Assembly: GCA_018402565.1 (NCBI GenBank)
Contig: JAGYIQ010000002.1
Span: 434,001-498,000 of the forward strand
DNA from: Pirellulaceae bacterium
Lineage (GTDB): Bacteria > Planctomycetota > Planctomycetia > Pirellulales > Pirellulaceae
Direction of reading: 5' to 3'
DNA length: 64,000 nt
The notes under the pieces were generated by a model. It was given only the letters and a program-made list of their open reading frames with translations. It was not told the origin of the DNA and did not search any database. Positions 46,363 through 55,100 of the stretch are shown piece by piece. The position numbers were made by a program, and so were the translations under genes. The first letter of the stretch is position 1; every line of letters starts with the position of its first letter.

Positions 46363-46488
46363 GCAGGTCATCTCTTAAACACAGGTCATCACTTAAACAC
46401 AGGTCATCACTTAAACACAGGCCATCTCTTAGACACAGGCCATCACTTGAACACAGGCCATCACTTAAACACAGGCCATCACTTGAAC
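46363..46488. repeat. 18-bp tandem repeat, seven copies
   Basis: Unit ACAGGTCATCACTTAAAC with C/T and A/G variants, exactly seven in register, located between convergent genes. No spacers, so not a CRISPR. Confidence 0.93.
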
Positions 46489-46541
46489 ACGGGCGCTCGC
46501 TCTCAGTCACACGAACCTAACTAAGTGCCAAGCGTTGGCAC

Positions 46542-46838
46542 TTAGAGTCGCGCCACCCAACGCTCCAACTCCGCGCGACCCGGCACCGGCCATTGCTCCT
46601 CCAATACCAATCGCATCGCCGACTCCAAGGCCTGCAATTGCTCCCAGGGATCGAGCGCTAAATCGACAAACAACTGCGCCCGCTGCTGCACCTGACACAC
46701 CCCGCCACCTTGGCCATGCAAGTACTCGTAACGCACCTCTATCCCACTGGACCGCGCCAACTCGATGCCGCGTTCAAATCGTGTTCCCAAGACCGTTCCA
46801 CTGGACGATCCGCGCTCGCTCGCTCTCACTGACGCCAT
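46542..46838 (-). CDS. Small protein of unknown function
   Basis: 98 residues starting at ATG 46838, which has a strong GGAGGAG box about 9-11 bases upstream. Contains GTRFERGIELARSSGIEVRYEYL, a two-strand motif GGVCQVQQRAQLFVDLALD and a helical end (PWEQLQALESAMRLVLEEQ). Looks like a compact cytosolic domain; no family recognised. Divergent from the histidine kinase. Confidence 0.6.
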   Translation of the reverse strand: MASVRASERGSSSGTVLGTRFERGIELARSSGIEVRYEYLHGQGGGVCQVQQRAQLFVDLALDPWEQLQALESAMRLVLEEQWPVPGRAELERWVARL

Positions 46839-47014
46839 TCGATCACGCTCCTCCGAGGAACCCTGGCTTGGCCCGCACCGAGGTCGGATTGTAGGGGTTT
46901 GTGTTGGAGAAGCCCAGGCAGATTCGACGATACCACTCAAGCAGAAATGGCAGCCATTCCCGCGACCCGTTCGCCCGATATTCTACCCCGCTTGAACGAA
47001 CCACCCAGAACACC

Positions 47015-47872
47015 ATGCTTCCATCCAACACGCCCTCCCCGCAGGAAGAACTGGCCCGACTCCGTTGCCAAGTAGCACAACTGGGCAACAAGGCCGCGCT
47101 GGGAGAACTCCTGGGCACCACCACACACGAATTCAATAACATCCTAATGACGATCATGAACTATGCCAAAATGGGCATTCGTCACAAGGATGAGGCGACC
47201 CGCGACAAGGCCCTCGAGAAAATCTTGGCTGCTAGCGAGCGAGCTGCCAAGATCACCCACAGCGTCTTGGGCATGGCCAAGAATCGCTGTGCCGACTTCG
47301 CGCCCGTGGACCTGCCCAAGCTGCTCGAAGAGACCATGGTCCTGCTGTCGCGAGAACTCCAGCAGTATCGCGTCCAAGTCGAGATCCACGCCGAGGATAA
47401 CTTGCCCAAAGTCCGAGCGATCGGCAACCAAATCCAACAAGTCCTGCTCAACCTGCTGACCAATGCTCGCCAAGCCATGGACAAGGGCGGCTCCATCGTG
47501 GTCAAACTGTTCCTGGCCGGCGGCGCCGATGGCGTGGGCATGTCGATCCGCGACTACGGCTGCGGTATGCCACCCGAGGTCCTGCACCGGATCTTTGAAC
47601 CGTACTTCACCACCAAAAGCGGACCAGATGACTCAGGCAAAGGCGGTACCGGATTGGGCTTGGCCGCCTGCAAAGAGATCATCGAACAACATCAGGGACG
47701 CGTGCGAATCGAAAGCAGCGTCGGCAAAGGCACGCAGTTCACCGTCTTCCTGCCGATCTGGGAAGTCAACGCACCCCACTCGCAGGCTGCCACGGCTGAT
47801 AGCACTCGAACCCAAGCCCCCACGCTCGCCACACCCGCCGCGCCGAACGCCAGCATACCGACGATCGCTTAA
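47015..47872 (+). CDS. Soluble sensor histidine kinase
   Basis: About 285 residues. Phospho-accepting His in TTTHEFNNILMTIMNYA (near 38). ATP-binding boxes follow: LLNLLTNARQAM (N box), DYGCGMPP (G1), FEPYFTTK (F box) and GGTGLGLAACKEIIEQHQGRV (G2). The N-terminal 30 residues form a short helix, with no sensor or membrane domain, so the input must come from another protein. A Pro/Ala/Thr-rich tail follows. The frame is open upstream to 46901; ATG 47015 is the first codon in the coding-like part. No response regulator adjoins. Stop codon abuts that of the PilZ gene. Confidence 0.88.
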   Translation: MLPSNTPSPQEELARLRCQVAQLGNKAALGELLGTTTHEFNNILMTIMNYAKMGIRHKDEATRDKALEKILAASERAAKITHSVLGMAKNRCADFAPVDLPKLLEETMVLLSRELQQYRVQVEIHAEDNLPKVRAIGNQIQQVLLNLLTNARQAMDKGGSIVVKLFLAGGADGVGMSIRDYGCGMPPEVLHRIFEPYFTTKSGPDDSGKGGTGLGLAACKEIIEQHQGRVRIESSVGKGTQFTVFLPIWEVNAPHSQAATADSTRTQAPTLATPAAPNASIPTIA

Positions 47873-48241
47873 CTAACTCAGCTTCTTGACGAACTGGCAG
47901 CCCACCAGCCACCGGCCGTCGGCCACCTGCTTCGAATGCCGCACCTCGGCCAAGATAAATCGCAACGGCACCTGGCCAATCGCCACCGTGACATGCGAAC
48001 AGGTCGGCTGATAAGCACAGAAATACGCGATCCCGTTCAAGCTGATATCAAAACATTCACGCTTTTCAAAGTCTTTCGACGTCAACTGACTGGGGTCCGG
48101 ACCACACTCGGCCACCAATTGGACCGTCCGAAAAGCCTTGCGTTCCAAACGCCGACGCTCAAACGACTCCGCCCGTCCTTGCTCATCCAGCAAGTAGTGC
48201 AGATGTTCGAACACGATCGTGTCGTTTCCTTGCAGGCTCAT
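47873..48241 (-). CDS. PilZ-domain (c-di-GMP binding) protein
   Basis: About 122 residues. PilZ signature is intact: RKAFR (RxxxR) near 33 and DISLNGIAYF (D/NxSxxG) near 70, then GRWLVGCQFVKKL. ATG 48241 has GGAGG 9 bases upstream and is preferred to the upstream frame extension (48319). Single-domain PilZ receptors act as c-di-GMP switches by binding partner proteins. Convergent with the histidine kinase with no base between the stop codons. Confidence 0.85.
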   Translation of the reverse strand: MSLQGNDTIVFEHLHYLLDEQGRAESFERRRLERKAFRTVQLVAECGPDPSQLTSKDFEKRECFDISLNGIAYFCAYQPTCSHVTVAIGQVPLRFILAEVRHSKQVADGRWLVGCQFVKKLS

Positions 48242-48515
48242 TCCCAGGCACCTCCAGACAACGTCTCGATATACCCTGCCCCGCCAGCGAAAATCGACAG
48301 GCCCAGGAACCGAGATCAAGACTGCTGAAGCTTACGGCAAAGCCACCAGAATGAGGCCAGCGACCCGCGGCCAGCCCAACGATTTACACCCGCACTCAAT
48401 CAACTTGCGAGTTATAACGATTGCAGCGAATAAACGGCTGCCTTTACTACCCTGGCTGATCTAGCGGTTCTAACTGGACTAACCCAATCCAACCCGCCAG
48501 ACCGCACGCTACCCC

Positions 48516-50006
48516 TCAGCGGACCTCGCAAGTGTCACCCTCGCACACCACCTGCCCGGCCTGACTCGACTGCCCGGCCTGACTCGCCGCCCCAGACTGA
48601 CTCGCCTGCGCGCCCACCGCTGGAAAACTTGGCAAACGTCCCCCGCCAACACTCGCCGGACCTCGGCTCGATCCACTGCTTGGGACCATCCCCAACCCGC
48701 CTGTACCCGCTGCGGGCGGTAAACCCGAAGACGGGGCAGGGAGACCAGAAGACCTCGAGGGCAAACCCGCCGGAGCCGACGGGGGCAGACCCGCCGGAGA
48801 AGCAGCCGGTAGACCCGTCGGAGAATCAGCCGGTGCTGAACCAGACGTTGCCGCGCCCCCGCGAGCCGGCGGCGCAGCGCCGCCCGGCCAAGCCGGTAAT
48901 CCCGGGAACGCGCCGTGGCCCGTTTGTGGATAGGTCGGTGCCGCCGCCGGAGCCGGTGTCAACGCCGCCGCAGGTGCCACAGCCCCCACCGGAACACCCC
49001 CTGTCGCCATCGGCGGCAAACCAGACGCCATCGAACTGGGCATTGGTGGCAAGCCGGTCGCAGCCGGTGACGCTGTTGTCGCTGCCGTCAGCGGAGCCGC
49101 TGTCAAACCACCCCCACCTGGCAACGATGGCATTGAACCCGCAGGAAATCCTCCAGACTGAGGAAACGCAGAACCCATTCCACCCGCTGGCACGGCCCCA
49201 ACGCCCGACGGCGACGGTAAACTTGGCAAGCCCCCCGCCGGACTCGGTCGCCCAGCCAAACCCGTGGCTGGCGGCAGGCCCGTAGCTGATGGCAGACCCG
49301 TGGCTGATGGCAGGCCGGACGCTGTCGGCAAACCCGAGACACCAGGTAAACTTTGTGGTGTCGCCATGCCCGCGCCCGTCGGAGCACCTGAGGCCAGAGC
49401 ACCTGGAGCCAGAGCACCTGGAGCCAGAGCACGTGGATTCACAGCACCTGGGGCCGGAGGCAAGCCGCCCAACGGATTGCCCAAACTCCCGCCCGGAATA
49501 CCACGAATGTCTCGCTGTTCCGCCGGACTGCGTTCCGCCGGCAACAACGGCGATTGAGTCACACTGCGATCAAAACTGGACAAGGCCCGGTTCAAGCCCG
49601 GATCCCCGCCGGTGGCTCGACCCTCAGAATTCACCTGGGTCTCAAAATTGACTTGAGCGTTTCCGCCCCCAGCCGGCTCTTCGAACGTGTAGGGAGACCG
49701 AGGCACCGACGCGGTCGCTCCGCCCGTTGCTCCGCCAGCCAGACGAGTGGCATCGCCGGAGGCTCCAGCCCCGCCGACCGGACCCAGCGGGGCTCCACTG
49801 CCACCCGGCTGAAAACTCATCGCGGGCGGCGCGACCTTGTCTTGCGCTGACCTAGAACCAAACACCAAATTGCCGGAACCCCACTTGGGCAAGGTCGGCG
49901 CCCACGTGTCCGACGTACGACAGCCGACCCCCAAACCGATGGGCAATCCCAAACAGACAAGTCCCACTCGGCTCCAGACCGAGAATCCGCGACCGATTCG
50001 TTGCAT
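48516..50006 (-). CDS. Gly/Pro/Ala/Ser-rich lipoprotein
   Basis: About 496 residues. Start ATG 50006 (MQRIGRGFSV) is followed by a hydrophobic segment and lipobox-like LGVGC, so it is probably a lipoprotein. The rest is low-complexity, with short repeats such as SGLPSATGLPPATGL and GALAPGALA, and ends with SQAGQVVCEGDTCEVR, where two Cys may pair. Elongated, flexible, surface or periplasmic protein; no enzymatic domain. The frame extends to GTG 50033 but the lipoprotein signal favours 50006. No close neighbour in the same direction. Confidence 0.7.
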   Translation of the reverse strand: MQRIGRGFSVWSRVGLVCLGLPIGLGVGCRTSDTWAPTLPKWGSGNLVFGSRSAQDKVAPPAMSFQPGGSGAPLGPVGGAGASGDATRLAGGATGGATASVPRSPYTFEEPAGGGNAQVNFETQVNSEGRATGGDPGLNRALSSFDRSVTQSPLLPAERSPAEQRDIRGIPGGSLGNPLGGLPPAPGAVNPRALAPGALAPGALASGAPTGAGMATPQSLPGVSGLPTASGLPSATGLPSATGLPPATGLAGRPSPAGGLPSLPSPSGVGAVPAGGMGSAFPQSGGFPAGSMPSLPGGGGLTAAPLTAATTASPAATGLPPMPSSMASGLPPMATGGVPVGAVAPAAALTPAPAAAPTYPQTGHGAFPGLPAWPGGAAPPARGGAATSGSAPADSPTGLPAASPAGLPPSAPAGLPSRSSGLPAPSSGLPPAAGTGGLGMVPSSGSSRGPASVGGGRLPSFPAVGAQASQSGAASQAGQSSQAGQVVCEGDTCEVR

Positions 50007-50110
50007 CGCACCATGCCTTCCAGTGGCTTTCACACGACAAACTGCGAACTCATCCGTTAGTTCGCTCCAGCGACACTAGAAAAGTTTCCCACCAACGTCA
50101 AGCGGAAAAC

Positions 50111-51007
50111 TCAACCGCCCGTCACCGTCTCCATGATCCACGCATTTGCATCCCGATAGACCTGCCCACATCCCCCATCATCACATGGGTACTGTCGCAT
50201 CGTGACCGAAAACCCGGCCGAATGCAGCAACACCAAGTTCTCACACAACCGATGCTCGGTAAAACTCGAGGAATCCCGAAAATGAGACAGCAGGATCGGG
50301 ATGTTCCGCGCCACCTTCAAACGCGACAACACCGGGCCCGCTGCCGGCAACTCGCCGTTGAGCGACACCACTCCGGCAATCCGCTGCGGATACAAGAACG
50401 CCAATCGCAACGCCATACTGCCGCCCGCCCCACTGCCCACCAAGAAGATCTTCTCCCGATTGATATTCAGCCGCGATTGCGCCATCGCGATGCAGTCGGC
50501 TAAACCGTCCAACGCCGCCGCCAACCCCCGATCATGTTGCTCCCACACCGCTCCCGCTCGCTCACCCACTCTCGCAGGGCCCCCTCTGTCAGAGCCCCCT
50601 CTGTCAGAGCCCAGTATCGGCGATTGGAACGCCGTGCCCACATAGTTCTGCAAGCTGAACTCCGGCATGATGCGATGCAACTGACCCGCCGTTTGCTCCC
50701 GATCGTGCAAGTACACCAACAACGGGTACGCGTAGTTCTTCTCGTAACCCGCCGGTATAAACAACCGCTGCCGAACCGCACCTGCCACTCCATCCCGACC
50801 CGCGGTTCCAGTCTGCAAAACGCCAGCACCCGCGGCACTGGCATTCGCCATCACTCCCAAGCCGCCCACCTTAACCGCTCCCTCCCCAAGCTTCCCCGTC
50901 CCATTTGCCCCCGTATCATTTGACCCCGTATCATTTGTCCCCGTATCATTTGCTTCTGTCTCAGCCGCATCCATCATGGCCAACGGGCCAAACTGTAGTC
51001 GGTTCAT
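50111..51007 (-). CDS. Alpha/beta-hydrolase fold protein lacking the nucleophile serine
   Basis: About 298 residues. Esterase/feruloyl-esterase-like core: QRLFIPAGYEKNYAYPLLVYLHD, then KIFLVGSGAGGSMALRLAF, GVVSLNGELP and NIPILLSHFRDSS. The nucleophile elbow, normally GxSxGG, reads GSGAGG, so the serine position is Gly. No His lies in the usual late position (RQYPCDDGGCGQVY). Catalytic activity is therefore doubtful. The N-terminal 70 residues are NDTG-rich low complexity, encoded by 15- to 18-base repeats. ATG 51007 is used; the frame extends to 51058. No signal peptide is seen. Confidence 0.75.
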   Translation of the reverse strand: MNRLQFGPLAMMDAAETEANDTGTNDTGSNDTGANGTGKLGEGAVKVGGLGVMANASAAGAGVLQTGTAGRDGVAGAVRQRLFIPAGYEKNYAYPLLVYLHDREQTAGQLHRIMPEFSLQNYVGTAFQSPILGSDRGGSDRGGPARVGERAGAVWEQHDRGLAAALDGLADCIAMAQSRLNINREKIFLVGSGAGGSMALRLAFLYPQRIAGVVSLNGELPAAGPVLSRLKVARNIPILLSHFRDSSSFTEHRLCENLVLLHSAGFSVTMRQYPCDDGGCGQVYRDANAWIMETVTGG

Positions 51008-51188
51008 CAGTTCTGGTTCTCTCAAGTCTAGCGATCGAGTCTCCCCGCAACTTGCCACATCGTCCTGCCACAGGCACCGGGGGAGAGCGAGTCACGTTTT
51101 AAAAGACACCGCCACCGGCGTCAACGTCAGGAAAGCAGATAATCCAACCGCCCTTGCTAGCGATCAAAATCCCCCTCTTGAAAAGTTT

Positions 51189-51745
51189 ACGACGACACAA
51201 CCGTGGTTGATCGCCGCCTTGGTCAGTTGGGGCATTGCCTTCTTTGAATACCTCATTCAAGTCCCCGCCAATCGCATTGGACATCAAGCCATGAACATCG
51301 GACAACTCAAAATCCTGCAAGGGCTTGTTGATTTTTGCAGAATTGCTCGCGAATTCTCTGCCCAATTCAAGAAATTCGGGAGGAAAACTCGAGGGTTTCG
51401 CCTCAATCGAAATGCTTGACGCATTCCGCTACAGAAAAATCAACAAGCCCGCAAGCAGTTCTGGCGCTGACCGTGTTTGTCCCCTTCGCCGTTTGGTATC
51501 TAAAAGAAAAACTCACCTGGGACTATCTCTGGGCCGGACTCTGCTTGATCAACGCCGCCTACTTTATCTTCCGCCAAGATCTGGCTCGCACCCAACGTAT
51601 ACACGACTCAGACAACGACACTTCCTACAGACTCCCTCTCGCGGGCAACCCTTCCGTCGGACCCCTGATTCGCTGTCCACCCGTGACACAAGCGGTGCCG
51701 AAAAAAGTCAGCCGACCTACTTTTACCACAAAAACACGAAAATAA
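51189..51745 (+). pseudogene. DUF486 (DMT-like) membrane protein gene, truncated and interrupted
   Basis: Left part encodes QPWLIAALVSWGIAFFEYLI then QVPANRIGHQ...IGQLKILQ. After a 134-base interruption the protein resumes in another frame as AVLALTVFVPFAVWYLKEKL, then TWDYLWAGLCLINAAYFIF. These are helices 2-4 of the four-helix DUF486 family. Deleting 51321-51454 joins ILQ to AVLAL in frame. The expected first helix is not visible upstream of 51189, so the gene is also 5'-truncated, and the C-terminal tail after FRQD looks extended. Non-functional as it stands. Confidence 0.85.
51321..51450. mobile_element. 130-bp MITE-like element in the DUF486 gene
   Basis: Ends are inverted repeats: GGGCTTGTTGATTTTT at 51321-51336 is the exact reverse complement of 51435-51450. 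It is flanked by the 4-bp direct repeat GCAA (51317-51320 and 51451-51454). It has no coding capacity. Length, inverted ends and target duplication fit a non-autonomous DNA transposon mobilised by a transposase elsewhere. Confidence 0.9.
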
Positions 51746-51849
51746 CGAAATAACTAAACGAAGACGCTTCTCTGGTTCTACTGAAGTCTAGCGGAACATC
51801 AAGCTACCAGCCAAGTTCGAGTACCATCCCGATTTATCGGGTTTGAGGA

Positions 51850-51951
<102 letters not shown>

Positions 51952-51955
<4 letters not shown>

Positions 51956-52443
51956 TGCGAATCAGCCGACTTGCGGGATGCCTCAGCCCCACGCTGCCAA
52001 CATCCCGGCCCGGGACGACAAACCTCACACGCCTCTCCGTCGGTCGCCGCCGCCTGCAAACAGGTCGACATCCGCCCCAACAACACGTCGACCACCCCCT
52101 GCGCATCACCCAACGGAGCCGTCACCAGAAACGGCAGACTCCCGTGACGCTCGCAGGCCGCCCGCGTCAACTCAGGAATATCACGTCGCCAATGTCGACC
52201 TGGCAATAAAAAGAAGGGCACCACAATGATCCGCGTCGCCCCTTGCGCCACACACCGATCCACCGCCGCCTCAATCGACGGTTCGGCCAACTCCATATGG
52301 GCCGGCTCGACAATGCCGTGCCCCAAGGTTGCGGCAAACCGCCGAGCCACTACCAACAGGGCCTCATTGCTGTCCGCCACCCGAGAACCATGATCCACCA
52401 AGATCACGCCGTCCGTCGCCAACACACCGTAAGGATGATTCAA
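51952..52443 (-). CDS. CbiX/SirB-type chelatase-like protein
   Basis: About 163 residues. Single-domain chelatase: VILVDHGSRVADSN with the N-terminal active His, EPAHMELAEPSIE with the second, then VVPFFLLPGRHWRRDIPEL, typical of sirohydrochlorin chelatases. Likely inserts Co or Fe into sirohydrochlorin. The C-terminus holds CEVCRPGPGCW, a Cys cluster that could bind metal. TTG 52443 is proposed as start (GGGGA about 7 bases upstream), right behind the hemH stop at 52446; the frame is open further into hemH. GTG 52425 is an alternative. Confidence 0.82.
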
Positions 52444-52445
52444 GC

Positions 52446-53501
52446 TCAAGTCCCCACTTGATCGGCGCCAGCCACGGTCGGCAATACCGCCGCCCCCGGA
52501 CGACCACTGAGGCAACAGTCCAGCGGACAAAAATCGTGATTCGCCGGGTACTCGCCCATCGCCAAACGTGGCCCGTCCGACGTCCGCTCACGAATCAAGT
52601 CCCCCAAACAGGCCACAAACTCGGGATCACTCCCCACCGTCGCCACCCGCTGGAAGCCGACCTGCAACTCACCGCACAGGTCCTTGGCCTCGGTGTCCAA
52701 ATCGTACAACACTTCCATGTGATCCGACACAAAACCGATCGGCACCACGATCACCGCCTGCAGGCCCGCCTCACCGTGCAGCTGCCGAATACGATCACAC
52801 ACGTCCGGCTCCAACCACGGCTGGTTCGGCGGACCACTGCGACTCTGGTACACCAACTCCCAACGATCCGCTGGAATCCCTACCTCATTCGCGACCAAAC
52901 GGCAGGCCTCCAACAACTGCTGAGCGTACTTCGAATTCGCCGCCATGCCATTCGGAATGCTATGAGCACAAAACAACACCCGGCCATGCTCCGCCTGAGC
53001 TGCCGTCCACTGCCGATAAGCCTCGGCCGTCCGCCGCGCCATCGGACCGATAAAACCCGGATGATTGTAGAACACCCGCAACTTGTGGATCACCAAGCCG
53101 CCATCCACCGCCTCCAACGCCCGAGCCAAATCCTCTCGATATTGCCGACAACCCGAATAACAACTGAAGGCACTGGTCATCAACGCCAAACAACGCTGCA
53201 CCCCATCCGCTTTCATCTGTCGCAACGTATCGGCCAACAACGGATGCCAATTGCGATTCCCCCAATACACTGGCAACTGCGGACCCGCCTCCGCCAAGTG
53301 CGTTTCCAAGGCCGCTTTCAACGCCAAGTTCTGCTCGTTGATCGGACTCTTGCCACCAAAATGGTAATAGTGTTCGGCCACCTCCAACATCCGCTCGTGC
53401 GGCACGTTCTTCCCCCGCAGCACGTTCTCCAAAAACGGAATGACATCAGGAGGCCCATCCGGCCCACCAAACGAAACCAACAAAATTGCGTCGTAAGACA
53501 A
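52446..53501 (-). CDS. hemH: Ferrochelatase
   Basis: About 351 residues. Inserts Fe2+ into porphyrin at the end of heme synthesis. SYDAILLVSFGGPDGPPDV, FGGKSPINEQN, SAFSCYSGCRQYREDL, the catalytic His in FCAHSIPNGM and the Glu in GFVSDHMEVLYDLD are all present. The C-terminus has CPLDCC; with the Cys of SGCRQY, this could ligate a 2Fe-2S cluster as in some bacterial ferrochelatases. TTG 53501 is chosen (AAGAG-type site upstream, family-like start); the frame extends to GTG 53546. Coupled to the cbiX-like gene downstream. Confidence 0.93.
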   Translation of the reverse strand: MSYDAILLVSFGGPDGPPDVIPFLENVLRGKNVPHERMLEVAEHYYHFGGKSPINEQNLALKAALETHLAEAGPQLPVYWGNRNWHPLLADTLRQMKADGVQRCLALMTSAFSCYSGCRQYREDLARALEAVDGGLVIHKLRVFYNHPGFIGPMARRTAEAYRQWTAAQAEHGRVLFCAHSIPNGMAANSKYAQQLLEACRLVANEVGIPADRWELVYQSRSGPPNQPWLEPDVCDRIRQLHGEAGLQAVIVVPIGFVSDHMEVLYDLDTEAKDLCGELQVGFQRVATVGSDPEFVACLGDLIRERTSDGPRLAMGEYPANHDFCPLDCCLSGRPGAAVLPTVAGADQVGT

Positions 53502-53620
53502 CGTTAACTTTCTCTTCCAAAATGACTCAAACAGGCCAAGCAGCACGCATCAACGACGACCACCCGCGGCACACGACATCACACCACCCAACGCTCGTGA
53601 CACGTGGTGGCTCACGAACT

Positions 53621-53707
53621 GGGTGTGGTAAAGGGGTCAGGAGTCAATTGTGCGAAGCACCCTCAGGGCCGTTCCGGCAATTGACTCCTGACCCCTTTAC
53701 CACACCC
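53621..53707. repeat. Perfect 30-bp inverted repeat with 27-base loop (REP/MITE-like)
   Basis: 53621-53650 is the exact reverse complement of 53678-53707. The arm contains AAAGGGGTCAGGAGTCAATT, a motif of palindromes associated with IS200/REP-type tyrosine transposases. It lies between the flavoprotein gene's stop and hemH, both minus-strand. It may be a mobile remnant and may also act as a transcript-processing or stabilising hairpin. Confidence 0.9.
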
Positions 53708-53738
53708 CACGTTGTGGCTGTGACAAAGCACTAGGCGA

Positions 53739-55100
53739 TCAACACAAGAAGGCGTCCGGCGCGCTTTCGGACATGGCCATCGCCCCATGGTCCGCCATCG
53801 AGCAGTCGCGGCCCAACGCCTTGGACTTCTCGATCCACGGGTCCAAGTCCTGGAAGATCCGCCCAGGATCCCCCTCAAAGACCTTGCCCACCAACAGGTC
53901 CGTCAAATTCTGGCCGTACTGCGGGTGCTGCTTCATAAACGCCCCGAAGCTGAATTCGTTGCAGTAAAACGCATGCACCAACTTGCGAATCCAATGCACC
54001 CCCTGATCGAACTCGGCCGTCCAGCGACCCAAACGCTCGGCCGAAACATCACCCGCCCGCAATCCGTCGACAATCGCATCCGCTGCCCACTCGCCACTCT
54101 TCAGCGCCAAATACACACCCGACGAATACACCGGGTCAATGAAACCATACGCGTCGCCGACCAGCACCCAGCCATCTCCGGCACGCTGCGAAGTCGTGTA
54201 AGAGAACTCCTTCGCCACTCGCAAGTTCGTCGTCAGCGTGGCGTTCCGCAAACGACGCTGGATGCCCGGGCAGTGCTCTCGCAACCACTGGAACTTGTCC
54301 TCCGGAGTCATCCCGCCCTTGAGCAAGTACTCATTGTCCCCGACGGCACCGACACTCACCCGACCATCACTCAGTGGGATATACCAAAACCACGCCTGCT
54401 TGTCCTCCGTGTGCAGGATACACGTCACCTCAGGCTCCTCCGGCGGTTGCCGCTCGGCATCGGCGAAGTAACCCCAAATCGCGGCCTTCTTCAGCCGTGG
54501 GTCGACATGCTTCAGACCCAATCGGTTGGCGATCATCGCCTGCTGGCCCGAAGCATCCACCAACACCTTCGTCCGCACCGTCCGTCGCTGGCCATCGTGC
54601 AATTGCAGCGTGACCTCGTGGTACTCCTCGCCCGGCTCCTTCAAGCGAAAGTCCAGCACCCGCGTCATGTCGCGGCAATCGGCCCCGTGTTTCGCAGCCG
54701 TATCAAACAACAAACAATCCAGCTCCGCCCGCTCCACATGCCACGTCATCGCCGAAGCCCGCGACTCATGCTCCGCAAACACAAACGCCCGGGACTCTTT
54801 GCCGTCCCCACTGACAAACTGCACGCCGTACTTACGAGTAAAGGCGATCCGGCGAAAATCTTCCAACACCCCCAGCCGCTCGAAGGTCCAATACGTCTCC
54901 GGCATCAGGCTCTCGCCGACGTGAAACCGCGGCATCGGGTCACGATCGATCAGCAACGTCTTGCCACCCTGCTGGGCCACCAACGCCGCCGTCGTGCCAC
55001 CGCCCGGCCCCGAGCCCACGACCACGCAGTCATAAACGTCCGCCACCGGACCAGCCATTCGCGGCCGCTTCACACCCTCTTGAGCTGGGTCCAATACCAT
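53739..55100 (-). CDS. FAD-dependent oxidoreductase, flavin halogenase-like
   Basis: 453 residues. N-terminal FAD fold VVGSGPGGGTTAALVA (near 30). FHVGESLMPETYW follows, a Lys in FTRKYGVQF (near 90) where halogenases have the catalytic Lys, and the WxWxIP-type motif AWFWYIPLSDG (near 240). GDAYGFIDPVYSSGVYLAL is near 320. These match the CmlS-like halogenase and related geranylgeranyl-reductase group. ATG 55100 has GAGGAG 9 bases upstream. The partner flavin reductase is not in the window. Halogenation versus simple redox chemistry cannot be decided from sequence alone. Confidence 0.8.
   Translation of the reverse strand: MVLDPAQEGVKRPRMAGPVADVYDCVVVGSGPGGGTTAALVAQQGGKTLLIDRDPMPRFHVGESLMPETYWTFERLGVLEDFRRIAFTRKYGVQFVSGDGKESRAFVFAEHESRASAMTWHVERAELDCLLFDTAAKHGADCRDMTRVLDFRLKEPGEEYHEVTLQLHDGQRRTVRTKVLVDASGQQAMIANRLGLKHVDPRLKKAAIWGYFADAERQPPEEPEVTCILHTEDKQAWFWYIPLSDGRVSVGAVGDNEYLLKGGMTPEDKFQWLREHCPGIQRRLRNATLTTNLRVAKEFSYTTSQRAGDGWVLVGDAYGFIDPVYSSGVYLALKSGEWAADAIVDGLRAGDVSAERLGRWTAEFDQGVHWIRKLVHAFYCNEFSFGAFMKQHPQYGQNLTDLLVGKVFEGDPGRIFQDLDPWIEKSKALGRDCSMADHGAMAMSESAPDAFLC

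Noticed and set aside
46363..46488. CRISPR-like regular repeat
   Set aside because: Units are contiguous with no spacers; plain tandem repeat.
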